From Patescibacteria group bacterium (GTDB lineage Bacteria > Patescibacteria > Paceibacteria > UBA9973 > UBA2103): a DNA stretch of 17,227 nt. Both the position numbers and the translations under genes were made by a program. The notes below the pieces were generated by a model, which saw nothing but the letters and a program-made list of their open reading frames with translations, made no database searches and was not told the origin of the DNA. Shown in pieces: positions 6,892-12,604 of the stretch. Location of the stretch: the NCBI GenBank assembly GCA_018968865.1, contig JAGWZP010000015.1, forward strand, positions 1 to 17,227. Reading direction: 5' to 3'. The stretch's first letter is position 1. Every line of letters starts with the position of its first letter.

Positions 6892-6920
6892 AAGACCGCA
6901 CAGCAATGTGCGGTCTTTTT
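6892..6920 (+). terminator. intrinsic terminator of the SPFH operon
   Basis: Perfect 11-bp stem (6892-6902 / 6907-6917) with GCAA tetraloop, followed by a T-rich tract through 6933. On the minus strand no T-run follows the hairpin, so it should not efficiently end the converging pilin operon. Confidence 0.9.
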
Positions 6921-6933
6921 CTTTTTTATTTTT

Positions 6934-7215
6934 TTACTTCTGACCGCCAAGAGCTCCCGGGGTCAGCGCCGGCAGATTGAAGGTGCCGAGCGCGATGTTC
7001 ATGATGCCGTAGGCGCCGAAGATGATGACCAATCCGACGAGACCCCAGAGGATGGCGCTCTTCCCTTCTGCGCGCTTCGCTTCGTCTCCCGCATGCGCGA
7101 TGAACTCAAATACGCCCCAGAGGAAGACGACGAACGCACTCGCCGCAAGGAGCAGGATAAGCGGGTCGATGATCTGTACGACGACCCTCCCGAGGAACTC
7201 GTTGAGTTTAGCCAT
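6934..7215 (-). CDS. pilin-like two-helix membrane protein, paralog 6 (type IV secretion pilin type)
   Basis: 93 residues without a signal peptide. Helix 1 spans about 13-40 (ILLLAASAFVVFLWGVFEFI), then a short charged loop DEAKRAEGK and helix 2 at about 53-77 (AILWGLVGLVIIFGAYGIMN), then a short tail. It shares the FLWG ... charged loop ... LWG ... N pattern with the five genes upstream. It starts 3 nt after the stop of paralog 5, with no clear Shine-Dalgarno site, so coupling is likely. It is the last gene of the cluster and converges on the SPFH operon. The family assignment (CPR-type T4SS pilin, VirB2/TrbC-like) is by pattern; its role is unproven. Confidence 0.75.
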   Translation of the reverse strand: MAKLNEFLGRVVVQIIDPLILLLAASAFVVFLWGVFEFIAHAGDEAKRAEGKSAILWGLVGLVIIFGAYGIMNIALGTFNLPALTPGALGGQK

Positions 7216-7218
7216 CTA

Positions 7219-7593
7219 CTACTGGCCGACCTGGACACCCGCCTTCGGAGGCGCCGAGGGCCCTGTGCTATTGCCGAAGCTGACCGTACCCGTAAGGATG
7301 TTGACGAGCCCCCAGACGGAGACCATCACGAAGAAGCCGATGAGGCCCCAGAGCATGAGATTTTTGCCGTTCTCCTTTGTCTCTTCGGATTGAGAACCGA
7401 GAATGAAGACCTTGAATGCCCCCCAGAGGAAGACGATGAACGCCACGGCGAAGAGGACCGGGACGAGGACGTTGTTGATGGTATTGATAACGAACGAACC
7501 GGCGTCCGACACGTTATTTATCGCGGCGAGCGAGACGAGCGGCACGGCAAATGTAGCGAGGACTCCTGAAGTGAAGGCAAGGGCTTTTTTCAT
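7219..7593 (-). CDS. pilin-like two-helix membrane protein, paralog 5, with signal peptide
   Basis: 124 residues from ATG 7593. A signal peptide MKKALAFTSGVLATFAVPLV with a likely cut near SLAA is followed by helix 1 (about 42-65, NVLVPVLFAVAFIVFLWGAF), the charged loop SQSEETKENGKN, helix 2 (about 79-101, LMLWGLIGFFVMVSVWGLVN) and a Pro/Gly-rich tail. A start at 7647 is rejected because it would encode the -35 box and lose the signal peptide. Unlike the others it has its own promoter (TTGACC / TACAAT), with a leader of about 20 nt lacking a Shine-Dalgarno site. The last two paralogs therefore form a second transcription unit. Confidence 0.8.
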   Translation of the reverse strand: MKKALAFTSGVLATFAVPLVSLAAINNVSDAGSFVINTINNVLVPVLFAVAFIVFLWGAFKVFILGSQSEETKENGKNLMLWGLIGFFVMVSVWGLVNILTGTVSFGNSTGPSAPPKAGVQVGQ

Positions 7594-7619
7594 AGTATGG
7601 GTAAGTGAATAACGGGTTA

Positions 7620-7647
7620 ATTGTAACGTCTCTGCGGGCTGGGTCAA
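7620..7647 (-). promoter_or_regulatory. internal promoter for pilin paralogs 5 and 6
   Basis: On the minus strand TTGACC (7642-7647) and TACAAT (7620-7625) are 16 nt apart, in the only sizeable gap of the cluster (7594-7701). The expected start is near 7613. Confidence 0.6.
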
Positions 7648-7701
7648 TGCTCCTCCGCACCCCGTGTGGATAGCACGCGCCGCAAGGATTCCGGGGAAAG
7701 C

Positions 7702-8202
7702 CTATATGGTCGGAGGAGCCGGTGCGGTAGTCTTGACCGTTGATGTTGAAGGGAAAAGGGTGTCTTTCACAATATTTACGAATCCCCAGACGGCCGTGAT
7801 GACGACGAAGCCGATGATGCCCCACAGGACGAATTGCCTCCCGTCGGCGCGGCTTTTTTCATCGGCCGCTCCGAGAATGAAATATTTGTATACGCCCCAG
7901 AGGAAGACGATGAATGCGAGAGCGAAGAGGACCGGAACGAGGACATCGTTGATGAGATTTTTTATTCCCTCGGAATACGGCGTAATGACGCTCAAATTGA
8001 TGCCACCGCCTGAAGAAGATTGTGCCGTCTGACAGTAGAACCCTTCCGGACTGGATGCACAGGTTCCACCGACTCCGCCGACGGTGCAGTAGCCACCATC
8101 CGTCACGCACCCGGAGGTGTTTGGTTGTGCGCCTGCAAGCAATGGCACACTGCAAGATGCGACAAACGCAAGACCTGCTGCGAATTTCGTGAGTTTTTTC
8201 AT
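7702..8202 (-). CDS. pilin-like two-helix membrane protein, paralog 4, with cysteine-rich N-terminal domain
   Basis: 166 residues from ATG 8202, with signal peptide MKKLTKFAAGLAFVASCSVP and a likely cut after LLAGA. An alternative lipobox reading VASC (14-17) exists. The mature start has four cysteines (32, 39, 48, 57) in a Gly-rich stretch of about 30 residues, apparently a small disulfide domain. Helix 1 (about 87-110, DVLVPVLFALAFIVFLWGVY), the loop AADEKSRADGR and helix 2 (about 123-145, FVLWGIIGFVVITAVWGFVN) follow, then a Thr/Pro tail. It starts 4 nt after paralog 3, so the two are probably coupled. Confidence 0.8.
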   Translation of the reverse strand: MKKLTKFAAGLAFVASCSVPLLAGAQPNTSGCVTDGGYCTVGGVGGTCASSPEGFYCQTAQSSSGGGINLSVITPYSEGIKNLINDVLVPVLFALAFIVFLWGVYKYFILGAADEKSRADGRQFVLWGIIGFVVITAVWGFVNIVKDTLFPSTSTVKTTAPAPPTI

Positions 8203-8206
8203 GTGA

Positions 8207-8638
8207 TTAGTAAAGTGGATATGACTTCGGGGTCGGCGGCGCATAGGAGCCCGCGAGGCCGAAGGTGTTCGCGACGACGTTTACGAGCCCCCAGATAGAA
8301 ATCATCACCACGAATGCAATGATGCCCCAGAGGAGGAGCCGGTGACCTCTCGAGACCTCCTCCGGGTCGCCTCCCGAGAAGATGTAGGCCTTTGCGATGC
8401 CCCAGAGGAAGACGATGAACGCAAGAGCGAAGAGGACCGGGACGAGGACGTTGTTGATGAGGTAGAGGACGGTGTTTGCGACGCCGCAGATGTTGCTCGT
8501 GCAGAGGCCGGTGCCCCACGAAACGCCGAGGAATCCACCGGTATTCGAACCGACAATGACCGTCGTCGAGTCTGCGAGCGCCAGGACGGGCACGAGTAAG
8601 GCGGCAGATACCAGAGCGATGCAGGTGAGTGATTTCAT
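8207..8638 (-). CDS. pilin-like two-helix membrane protein, paralog 3, with signal peptide
   Basis: 143 residues from ATG 8638. The signal peptide is MKSLTCIALVSAALLVPVLA with a cut near LAD. The exported part has a Gly/Ser-rich segment with Cys46 and Cys51, then helix 1 (about 62-86, NNVLVPVLFALAFIVFLWGI), the loop GGDPEEVSRGHR and helix 2 (about 101-124, LLLWGIIAFVVMISIWGLVN). The tail is Pro/Tyr-rich (YAPPTPKSYPLY). GTG 8656 would start inside the gap directly after the previous stop and hide the signal peptide, so ATG 8638 is preferred. The gap to paralog 2 is 19 nt. Paralogs 3 and 4 share a nearly identical helix 1. Confidence 0.78.
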   Translation of the reverse strand: MKSLTCIALVSAALLVPVLALADSTTVIVGSNTGGFLGVSWGTGLCTSNICGVANTVLYLINNVLVPVLFALAFIVFLWGIAKAYIFSGGDPEEVSRGHRLLLWGIIAFVVMISIWGLVNVVANTFGLAGSYAPPTPKSYPLY

Positions 8639-8657
8639 ATGTAGCAAGTATGACACG

Positions 8658-8927
8658 TTATGCGGCGGGCGCGATGCCGAGCGTGGATAACATGATATTC
8701 ACGAATCCCCAGACCGAAAAGAGCACCACCATCCCGAGAATGCCCCAGAGGACGAAGGTGCGCCCTTCTTCGCGCTTCGCTTCTTCGCCGCCGTGCAGGA
8801 AGAAATAATTCATAACGCCCCAGACGAATGCCGCGAAGGCGAAGGCGAAAATGACCGGCACGACAACGGCATTCAGAAGACCGACGACGCCGGTGGAGCT
8901 GCTGCCGATAAAATCCTTGAGGATCAT
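8658..8927 (-). CDS. pilin-like two-helix membrane protein, paralog 2, no signal peptide
   Basis: 89 residues. A short N-terminus MILKDFIGSSSTGVVGLLNA leads directly into helix 1 (about 20-45, VVVPVIFAFAFAAFVWGVMN), the charged loop HGGEEAKREEGR (45-56), helix 2 (about 57-80, FVLWGILGMVVLFSVWGFVN) and a short hydrophobic tail. It is the most compact form of the fold in the cluster, similar in size to paralog 6. The ATG follows the stop of paralog 1 after a single nucleotide, so translation is almost certainly coupled. Confidence 0.78.
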   Translation of the reverse strand: MILKDFIGSSSTGVVGLLNAVVVPVIFAFAFAAFVWGVMNYFFLHGGEEAKREEGRTFVLWGILGMVVLFSVWGFVNIMLSTLGIAPAA

Positions 8928-8928
8928 A

Positions 8929-9465
8929 CTAGCCGCCGCCGAGCGACGTCGCAGTCGCCTGGATGGCGAGCGCGATGGCCTTTGACCCGAGAAGGATGAG
9001 CGCTCCGACGACGGTCCAGAGGAGCGCTTGGCGCGCCTCGCTTATCTTCGTGTCACTGCCCTGCGCAACCACAAAGAGGTAGCCGACATACACCAGCATG
9101 AAGATGACGACAACGGTGCCGATATTGACAACGAAATCAAGGATGCTTTGAAGAAATTTCATCAGACAATTGCCGTTCGGCGTACAGTCACCCGAGTTGA
9201 GCGGGTTGTAGAGAGTGACGGTAGAGTTAGAACCACCAGAAGAGGGATTGACGGTCGGTGATGGATTTTGGTTTGTGGTCGGTGATGGATTGCCTCCTCC
9301 ACTTGGCTGGCAAGTCCCGGTACCCGTTTCATCTGCTTGGCAATAACCTGACGCGCACTGTGAAGAAGCGTCGCAGTATTCCCCATTAGCGGCTTTGGCA
9401 AAGACCGCAATCGGGGCGACAAAGAGGACTGCGAATGTAGAGGCGGCGATGACAAAAGTACGCAT
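8929..9465 (-). CDS. pilin-like two-helix membrane protein, paralog 1, with cysteine-rich head (closest to classical CPR T4SS pilin)
   Basis: 178 residues from ATG 9465. Signal peptide MRTFVIAASTFAVLFVAPIA ends near VFAKA. Then comes a four-cysteine head, GEYCDASSQCASGYC plus C52, with spacing C-x5-C-x4-C-x9-C. A Pro/Ser/Asn-rich linker (55-82) and two more cysteines (94, 100) follow. Helix 1 (about 108-134) ends in GYLFVVAQGSD, and helix 2 (about 145-169) begins ISEARQALLWTVVGALILLG. The AQG...EARQALLW signature is, as I recall, that of CPR proteins assigned to the type IV secretion pilin family. It starts one nucleotide after the stop of the solute-binding-like gene. It is the most divergent of the six and may be the major structural subunit. 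Confidence 0.8.
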   Translation of the reverse strand: MRTFVIAASTFAVLFVAPIAVFAKAANGEYCDASSQCASGYCQADETGTGTCQPSGGGNPSPTTNQNPSPTVNPSSGGSNSTVTLYNPLNSGDCTPNGNCLMKFLQSILDFVVNIGTVVVIFMLVYVGYLFVVAQGSDTKISEARQALLWTVVGALILLGSKAIALAIQATATSLGGG

Positions 9466-9466
9466 A

Positions 9467-10765
9467 TTATTGTTGTAAGAGCGCCGTAAGCGAGCGCTCG
9501 GCGTTTGCGAGCGCGATTTCAAGAGACGAACGGCCGCTTATCACATCCCCAATCATACCCGAGAACACGGTATCGGTATCGGCGGGCGCTGGGGACAGCC
9601 ACCCTTCGGCATAGAGCGCCTCGGCGTAGGCGACTGCGGCGGTCGGGTCGGCCGGCACCGTCGTAAGCTGATTCAACGTCGCCGGCGCGAGCCCGGTATT
9701 CGCGGCGGCGGCGGCTTGCTCGGCGGAGTTGGTGAAGAGCGCGGCGGTCTGGTAGGCACCCGCGGGATTCTTCGCGCCGCGCGGGATCATAAAGGCGTAG
9801 AGGAGGCCGTAAGTGCTCTTCACCGAAGCGGTCGCCGGCTGGGGAATCGGCACAACACCCATATCAAGGTTCGGATTCGCCGCCGCGAGAAACCGCGCGT
9901 GCGATGCGTACCCGATGGCGAGCGCGAGGTCGCCGACGAGGAACGCTTGTTCGGAATCCGGAAGCGATGCGTTCCATGTGTACGAGACTTTCGACGGGTC
10001 AGTGAACTGAGTATAGAAGCCGAGCGCCGCCTGTCCGGGCACGCTATTGCCGGCGACGCCGAGATTTCCGGAAAGGACGCCCGCGGCGGAGTATGAGGAA
10101 ATAGGAACGCCTATCTGGAGGAAAAGCGTGGAGAGAATCCCGCGCGCGTCGTGGACATTGTCGTACGTGCCGAGCGCGATAAGGCCGCGCGTGACCTGCC
10201 GCGAGGGCGTCAGCTCCGCGATCTTGGGCACGAGACCGGTGAGCGCCTCCCAGGTGGCAGGCGGCTTCGCGATGCCGTCGCTCGCGAGGATGGCGCGGTT
10301 GAAGAACAGTACGAGCGGGTCAACGAGAAACGGCATGCCCCAATAACCGCTTCCGCCCGGCACAGCGAAAAGCGTCCCCTCTCCAATGAAGGTATTCGTG
10401 AAGGTGCTCTCGGGGAGCGTTGCGAGCGGTATCGGCGTGATAAATTTGGCGAGTCCGTGCAACTCTTCCTGCGAAGCGAGGACGAGGTCGGGCGCGCCGC
10501 CCGTCGCTATGGCGGTGGCGAGGTCCGAAACCAGCGTCGCCGGATCCTTCTGCGTGTACGACACATCTTTAAGTATCGGGTTAGCCTGCGCGGCGGCAAG
10601 AAGCGTGGCCTGCATGCCCGCCTTGGGCAGGGTGCCCCAGATGCTCACCGGACCGATCGTATTCGTCGTGTTCTTGTTGCTGTAGGTCGCGAAAACAAAA
10701 AGACCGATGAGCGCGCCGAGGCCGAAGATGCCGAAGAGGATAGCTTGGAAAAATGAGATTTTCAT
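9467..10765 (-). CDS. membrane-anchored extracellular solute-binding-like protein (family 1)
   Basis: 432 residues. A hydrophobic anchor (about 6-27) has no cleavage site or lipobox. The rest resembles ABC-type sugar-binding proteins: PVSIWGTLP (39-47) as first strand, SDLATAIATGGAPDLVLA (80-97), FAVPGGSGYWGMPFLVDPLVLFFNRAILA (about 133-161), PPATWEALTGLVPKIAEL, AFLVGDLALAIGYAS with the typical FLxGxLAMxIG pattern, and SVKSTYGLLYAFMIPRGAKN. No ABC permease or ATPase is visible; instead it sits between a methyltransferase (4-nt ATGA overlap) and the pilin-like genes (1-nt gap). A role as a surface receptor or part of the pilin-like assembly is an inference from this position. True sugar uptake remains possible with a transporter elsewhere. 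Confidence 0.82.
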   Translation of the reverse strand: MKISFFQAILFGIFGLGALIGLFVFATYSNKNTTNTIGPVSIWGTLPKAGMQATLLAAAQANPILKDVSYTQKDPATLVSDLATAIATGGAPDLVLASQEELHGLAKFITPIPLATLPESTFTNTFIGEGTLFAVPGGSGYWGMPFLVDPLVLFFNRAILASDGIAKPPATWEALTGLVPKIAELTPSRQVTRGLIALGTYDNVHDARGILSTLFLQIGVPISSYSAAGVLSGNLGVAGNSVPGQAALGFYTQFTDPSKVSYTWNASLPDSEQAFLVGDLALAIGYASHARFLAAANPNLDMGVVPIPQPATASVKSTYGLLYAFMIPRGAKNPAGAYQTAALFTNSAEQAAAAANTGLAPATLNQLTTVPADPTAAVAYAEALYAEGWLSPAPADTDTVFSGMIGDVISGRSSLEIALANAERSLTALLQQ

Positions 10766-11298
10766 GGAGCGGTGAAGACGACGCCGTAATGGTGCGGCCC
10801 TGCGCGGAACGACTTCACCTTATGGAAGCCGCCGTTAATGAAAAACGCTTCGGCATCGTGCTCGGTCACGACCTTCGCAGGAGAAGGACCCATGCCGCCG
10901 TAACTGCCCGCCCAGTCGACCAGCATGAATTTGCCGCCCGGCTTCAGTACGCGCTTTATCTCGCCCAAGAGGCCGAAGCGGTTCTCGATTTGGAAAAAAG
11001 TATTAGCGAGGATGACGGCGTCGAGCGATGCGTCGCGCAGATGGGAGCCGCCCGGCTTCTCGATGTCGCCCCAGAGCGTTTCAATGGTTCTCTGGTGATA
11101 CGCATGCGTATTGAGCTTGAGATGCTTCAGGACGTCCTCCTGCACGTCGATCGCGTAGACCTTCCCGCTTGTGCCGACGGTCGCCGCGGCCGCGCGCGCA
11201 TAATGGCCGGAGCCCGCGCCGAAGTCGCCGACCTTCATCCCTTCGCGTAAGCCCAATTGAAGCACGTTCCCGTGCGGAGAACTGAAATGCGCGCTCAT
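10762..11298 (-). CDS. class I SAM-dependent methyltransferase
   Basis: 178 residues from ATG 11298. Motif I is VGDFGAGSGHYA (23-34), followed by VYAIDVQ with the acidic ribose-binding residue. DASLDAVILANTFFQI and the post-motif RVLKPGGKFMLVDW complete a UbiE-like Rossmann methyltransferase. A longer start at 11340 would be encoded by a GC-rich hairpin and lies before the AT-rich box TACTTTATAT, so the shorter start is preferred. That box, 11302-11310, also suggests a leaderless or near-leaderless transcript. It is the first gene of the long minus-strand operon with the solute-binding and pilin-like genes. The substrate cannot be told from sequence. Confidence 0.85.
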   Translation of the reverse strand: MSAHFSSPHGNVLQLGLREGMKVGDFGAGSGHYARAAAATVGTSGKVYAIDVQEDVLKHLKLNTHAYHQRTIETLWGDIEKPGGSHLRDASLDAVILANTFFQIENRFGLLGEIKRVLKPGGKFMLVDWAGSYGGMGPSPAKVVTEHDAEAFFINGGFHKVKSFRAGPHHYGVVFTAP

Positions 11299-11315
11299 AC
11301 CATATAAAGTACCAT

Positions 11316-11338
11316 GCGCGGCCCGCCGCGGGCCGCGC
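11316..11338. other. GC-rich perfect hairpin upstream of the methyltransferase
   Basis: A 10-bp perfect inverted repeat, GCGCGGCCCG/CGGGCCGCGC, around 3 nt. No T-run follows on the minus strand. It lies just upstream of the methyltransferase -10 region and about 23 nt after a terminator-like hairpin, so it may insulate or regulate the next promoter. Confidence 0.5.
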
Positions 11339-11350
11339 AATCAACACTCC

Positions 11351-11382
11351 AAAAAGCAATCGGCCGCTCCTCCGGAGCGGCC
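11351..11382 (-). terminator. probable terminator of the 88-residue gene
   Basis: A perfect 9-bp stem GGCCGCTCC/GGAGCGGCC (11362-11370 / 11374-11382) begins 5 nt after the stop codon of the gene at 11388. On the minus strand a TTTTT run (11351-11355) follows 6 nt downstream. That spacing is longer than ideal. Confidence 0.55.
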
Positions 11383-11387
11383 TGCGT

Positions 11388-11654
11388 TCACTTCTTCCTC
11401 GAGGCAATCTTTTTCAGAGGAATGTGCAACTTTTCCTTAAATTTCCTCCGGAGAGCATTCACTCTCTTGAAAGCCCTCGTGGCGGCTTCTTTCTCCGTCC
11501 TTCCATACCCGAGAGCATCCCTCGTTTCTCCTGGCGGCAGTTTATCGATGTAGCCGGTGCCCGGTGCCACAAGCCGTATCAGGAACGGCATCGGGCAATT
11601 CGGGTTATGCTCAATCACGAACGTCTGCTGCTTCAACATCGCGATGGAATCCAT
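11388..11654 (-). CDS. small basic protein of unknown function
   Basis: Not assigned. 88 residues from ATG 11654, chosen because GAAAGGAG sits 8 nt upstream; GTG 11696 would include this Shine-Dalgarno site. It has MLKQQTFVIEHNPNCPMPFL near the start, a Gly/Pro-rich middle (APGTGYIDKLPPGETRDALG) and a strongly basic helical end (EKEAATRAFKRVNALRRKFK ... KKIASRKK). No membrane segment is present. The end suggests nucleic-acid contact, which is an inference. I recall small CPR hypothetical proteins with similar NPNCP and LGYG patterns. One copy of the 45-bp repeat lies 71 nt upstream of its start. A terminator hairpin follows, so it can be transcribed alone or with the Cas2-like gene. Confidence 0.75.
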   Translation of the reverse strand: MDSIAMLKQQTFVIEHNPNCPMPFLIRLVAPGTGYIDKLPPGETRDALGYGRTEKEAATRAFKRVNALRRKFKEKLHIPLKKIASRKK

Positions 11655-11725
11655 GCGACCATCTCCTTTCCAAAGATTGAACAACTGGCGAGACACTACT
11701 CCTAAACCCGCCCTAATGCAATCAT

Positions 11726-11770
11726 AATCTCCCTATCTTTGCCGACCGGATGCAAATAGTGAGATTCGGG
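11726..11770. repeat. 45-bp repeat, copy 1, with imperfect inverted ends
   Basis: 39 of 45 positions match copy 2 at 12370-12414. Its ends, AATCTCCCTAT (11726-11736) and ATAGTGAGATT (11756-11766), are inverted copies with one mismatch; the centre holds TTTGCCGACCGGATG, shared by both copies. Copy 1 abuts the stop codon of the Cas2-like gene (11771). Confidence 0.88.
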
Positions 11771-12352
11771 TTATACCTCTGGAAGGCGGAAATGTTGACG
11801 GAGACCCTTGTCATGCTCGATCGTGTCGGCAATTGCATAGAGCACATCCTTCCCTACTTTGAGTTCTGCTTTGAGAAGCGCTATGAAATCTTCGCAGTCG
11901 TAAGGATAGACCCACACACTATCCTGTAATCGGATAAAACCGATCTCGCGCATAACCGTGCGCAGACGAAGCCGCACTGCCCGTCGACGTTCCGGGACAT
12001 CAAAGGCGACCATACGCCACCGTCCGTCCCATTTCTTCTTCTGGTCCTTTAGTTCGACTTTCGCTTGTTCAAATGCAAGTGCCTTTCGCCCCTTTGGTGT
12101 TATGCGCAAGAATTTCTTGCCGTCCCGTCCCACCCAGTTCGCATATCCTTTTGCGACGAGTCGACTAGCAACCGACTTCATCCTGTATTTCAGATTGTAT
12201 TTCTCGTTGGGTAGATAGTTGAGAAGCCGAACGGCGTTCCCGGCAATCGCCGCGAACGCGATAGCTCCTGTCATGGCGACCGCCGCCAGCACGGCATGCT
12301 GGATATCCTGTTTCCGTTTTCGTTTCCGCGATGCTTCTTCCAGTTTCCCCAT
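11771..12352 (-). CDS. PaaX/Cas2-like protein with winged-helix and hydrophobic N-terminus
   Basis: 193 residues. A basic start (RKRKRK) leads to a hydrophobic stretch (about 19-44), then a winged-helix-like region LPNEKYNLKYRMKSVASRLV ... LRITPKGRKAL (47-92). After KKKWDGRWRMVAFDVPERRR (106-124) there is a Cas2-like ferredoxin fold with Asp118 at the position of the Cas2 catalytic acid, LQDSVWVYPYDCEDF (142-156) and LRQHFRLP. CPR genomes carry many such genes, often labelled Cas2 or PaaX; without cas1 or an array here, it is not a CRISPR component by context. A DNA-binding regulator, or a nuclease of a selfish element, fits better. The gene is exactly framed by two copies of a 45-bp repeat, the upstream one 17 nt before the ATG, which is a natural operator position. 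A weak GAAAG lies next to the start. Confidence 0.82.
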   Translation of the reverse strand: MGKLEEASRKRKRKQDIQHAVLAAVAMTGAIAFAAIAGNAVRLLNYLPNEKYNLKYRMKSVASRLVAKGYANWVGRDGKKFLRITPKGRKALAFEQAKVELKDQKKKWDGRWRMVAFDVPERRRAVRLRLRTVMREIGFIRLQDSVWVYPYDCEDFIALLKAELKVGKDVLYAIADTIEHDKGLRQHFRLPEV

Positions 12353-12369
12353 TCTTTCACTCTAAATCA

Positions 12370-12414
12370 AATCTCTCTATTTTTGCCGACCGGATGTGGA
12401 TAGTGAGATTTGGG
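12370..12414. repeat. 45-bp repeat, copy 2, with imperfect inverted ends
   Basis: Direct repeat of 11726-11770 (644 bp offset, 39/45 identical). Ends AATCTCTCTAT and ATAGTGAGATT are inverted with one mismatch. It lies 17 nt upstream of the Cas2-like start codon. The remaining 190 bases to gyrA (12415-12604) are AT-rich and hold no gene; only an imperfect palindrome at 12464-12485 stands out. Confidence 0.88.
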
Positions 12415-12604
12415 AATCTGATACTGGCACCGTGGCAACAATCTTTTTCATGCCTTAGTTCGCCAATTTATTTCAAAACAAATTGAGTGTTTGTTCGGAA
12501 TGTCCCATTTTGAAAGTCGCAACCAGAAAAATTGAAACTTATTGTCAGCAACTTTTCCGAAGCCAAATCTATTTAAAGTGAGCTCTATATCTATGGACAT
12601 GCCT

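Noticed and set aside
6868..7569. Plus-strand frame of 233 codons rich in Glu, Asp and Arg
   Set aside because: Antisense to pilin-like paralogs 5 and 6; the acidic repeats mirror the repeated membrane helices on the other strand.
9178..9300. Repeated GGTCGGTGATGGATT-like units as a DNA repeat
   Set aside because: They encode the repetitive Pro/Ser/Asn linker of paralog 1 and are explained by the protein sequence.
11726..12414. CRISPR array next to a Cas2-like gene
   Set aside because: Only two repeat copies, 644 bp apart with a gene between, no regular spacers and no cas1; the protein is of the PaaX-like stand-alone kind.
12464..12485. AT-rich palindrome as gyrA terminator
   Set aside because: It has an internal mismatch, no GC-rich stem and no T-run in the gyrA direction; it lies 120 nt after the stop.
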